A DNA stretch of 5,329 nucleotides. Source: DAOTUL01 sp034437435 (GTDB lineage: Bacteria; Chloroflexota; Anaerolineae; Aggregatilineales; Phototrophicaceae). The notes beneath the pieces were generated by a model, which was not told the origin of the DNA, ran no database searches, and was given only the letters and a program-made list of their open reading frames with translations. Below, in pieces: positions 4,493-5,329 of this stretch. The stretch covers positions 1-5,329 of the forward strand of contig CAYQJO010000290.1 in NCBI GenBank assembly GCA_964417785.1, in the 5' to 3' direction. Each line of letters opens with the position of its first letter. Within the stretch, counting starts at the first letter, position 1. A program made the translations under genes and the position numbers.

Positions 4493-5329
4493 ATGATCTA
4501 TCGCGAAACACACATTGACGGCCATCGCATGGTCGCACTCGCATACAACGAAGACCGGCCCGGTCCCGCAGTCGTCTTTCTGCACGGCTACGGCAGCAAC
4601 GTCGCTTTCTGGCAGGATGTCCAGACGCCCATCGTTCAGCGTGACTGCCGCTGGTATGCCGTCAGCCTGCCCGGCCACTATCCCGCCAATCTGCCCCCGG
4701 ATTACGCCGATCACGAACTGACAGCGGAATCTATCGCCAGCGTGGTCGCGGGAACTATCACCGATCTGGTCGGAAACGAACCCGTGATGCTGGTCGGCCA
4801 CTCCACCGGCGGATTCGCCGCTCTGGCCGTCGCCGTCTACCATCCCGAACGGGTCCACAGCGTCATCTCCGTTGGCGGATTCGCGCATGGTCGCTGGACG
4901 GGGACGTTGGGGATACAGCAGACCCTCGCCCGTTACGGCGGGCCGCTGGGCCGTTTGCTCGTGACCGCGATCACCCAGTCCACCACCATCAGCATCCCGG
5001 CCATGCGCAGCCTGCTGCGGCGGGCCTACATTGCCGATCACCAGGGCTATTTGCGCAACCCGGCGCTGACCTCCTTTCTCATGGACATGATGCCCTACGC
5101 CAAGCGCCTGGATACCGACGCCCTCCACACCTACCTGCGCCAGATGCCCCGCATCGACATCAGCCACCTGCTGCTGCGCGTGCGCGTGCCGGTGGTCGCC
5201 ATCGCCGGGACCCAGGACCCGGTCGTACCCGCCTCGCAGTCCTGGTACATCGCCAACGAAATCCCCGGCGGCAGCGTCCACATGCTGGAAGGGGTGGGCC
5301 ATCTGCCCATGCTGGAACAACCCGGCGCA
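4493..5329 (+). CDS. Alpha/beta-fold hydrolase (runs off right edge)
   Basis: The frame is open from the ATG at 4493 for 279 codons to the window edge. Domain marks in order: strand AVVFLHGYGSNVAFW (26-40) with the oxyanion HG at 31-32, the conserved SLPGHYPAN (58-66), the nucleophile elbow GHSTGG (102-107) with Ser104, a cap region about 132-215, VPVVAIAGTQDPVVP (232-246) with Asp242, and VGHLPMLEQP (268-277) with His270. The Ser-Asp-His triad is therefore complete. Family members of this type usually end 10-25 residues after the histidine, so only the final helix is likely missing. No signal peptide is seen; it should be cytosolic. GGGGGA (4478-4483) nine bases upstream supports this start. 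The nearby ATG at 4485 is in another frame and stops after ten codons. Substrate (ester, lactone, or other) is not inferable. The gene is divergent from the toxin-antitoxin operon. A long opposite-strand frame across it is a shadow. Confidence 0.9.
   Translation, partial: MIYRETHIDGHRMVALAYNEDRPGPAVVFLHGYGSNVAFWQDVQTPIVQRDCRWYAVSLPGHYPANLPPDYADHELTAESIASVVAGTITDLVGNEPVMLVGHSTGGFAALAVAVYHPERVHSVISVGGFAHGRWTGTLGIQQTLARYGGPLGRLLVTAITQSTTISIPAMRSLLRRAYIADHQGYLRNPALTSFLMDMMPYAKRLDTDALHTYLRQMPRIDISHLLLRVRVPVVAIAGTQDPVVPASQSWYIANEIPGGSVHMLEGVGHLPMLEQPGA

Noticed and set aside
4367..5320. 317-codon open frame on the minus strand
   Set aside because: It is antisense to the alpha/beta hydrolase with its complete triad. 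The translation is rich in G, D, H and Q with no recognisable domain.
1..5329. CRISPR arrays, tRNA or rRNA genes, insertion sequences, attachment sites
   Set aside because: No regularly spaced direct repeats, no cloverleaf or rRNA-like sequence, no transposase coding region and no terminal inverted repeats with target duplication were seen.

Overview
The window is 5.3 kb of bacterial DNA with four complete genes, two genes cut by the window edges, and one 0.5 kb stretch without genes. No gene here fixes the taxon. Chloroflexota (Anaerolineae-like) or cyanobacteria are my best guesses. The grounds are the style of the RelE-type toxin/antitoxin pair, the XRE-ImmA protein, and two palindromic intergenic elements that resemble dispersed repeats I associate with those groups. 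This placement is from memory and is low confidence.

Layout from left to right: (1) On the minus strand, running off the left edge, is the N-terminal part of an XRE-ImmA/IrrE-type regulator. Its promoter carries a perfect GAAC-N4-GTTC palindrome between the -35 and -10 boxes. (2) A 499-base gap (374-872) holds that promoter, a plus-strand promoter candidate with a consensus TATAAT, and two palindromic repeat-like elements. (3) At 873-2675 on the plus strand is a CPA2-type (Kef-like) cation:proton antiporter with a C-terminal nucleotide-binding-like domain. (4) A strong intrinsic terminator at 2705-2735 separates it from a convergent aldo/keto reductase (minus strand, 2768-3796). (5) Upstream of the reductase, also on the minus strand, is a type II toxin-antitoxin operon: antitoxin 4162-4374, then RelE/ParE-fold toxin 3896-4165, overlapping by ATGA. 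(6) Divergent from it, at 4493 to the right edge, is an alpha/beta hydrolase with an intact Ser-Asp-His triad, probably missing only its last few residues.

The genes do not form one obvious pathway. The window reads as a mixed locus: two stress or toxin-antitoxin type regulatory modules (XRE-ImmA and RelE-type) around housekeeping or stress enzymes. The antiporter gene is visibly less GC-rich than the reductase and hydrolase genes. I did not find a clearly new multi-gene system. The signals most worth a second look are the SOS-box-like operator in the XRE-ImmA promoter, the repeat-like palindromes in the antiporter leader, the antiporter's altered ion-site motif, and the back-to-back promoters between the toxin-antitoxin operon and the hydrolase.
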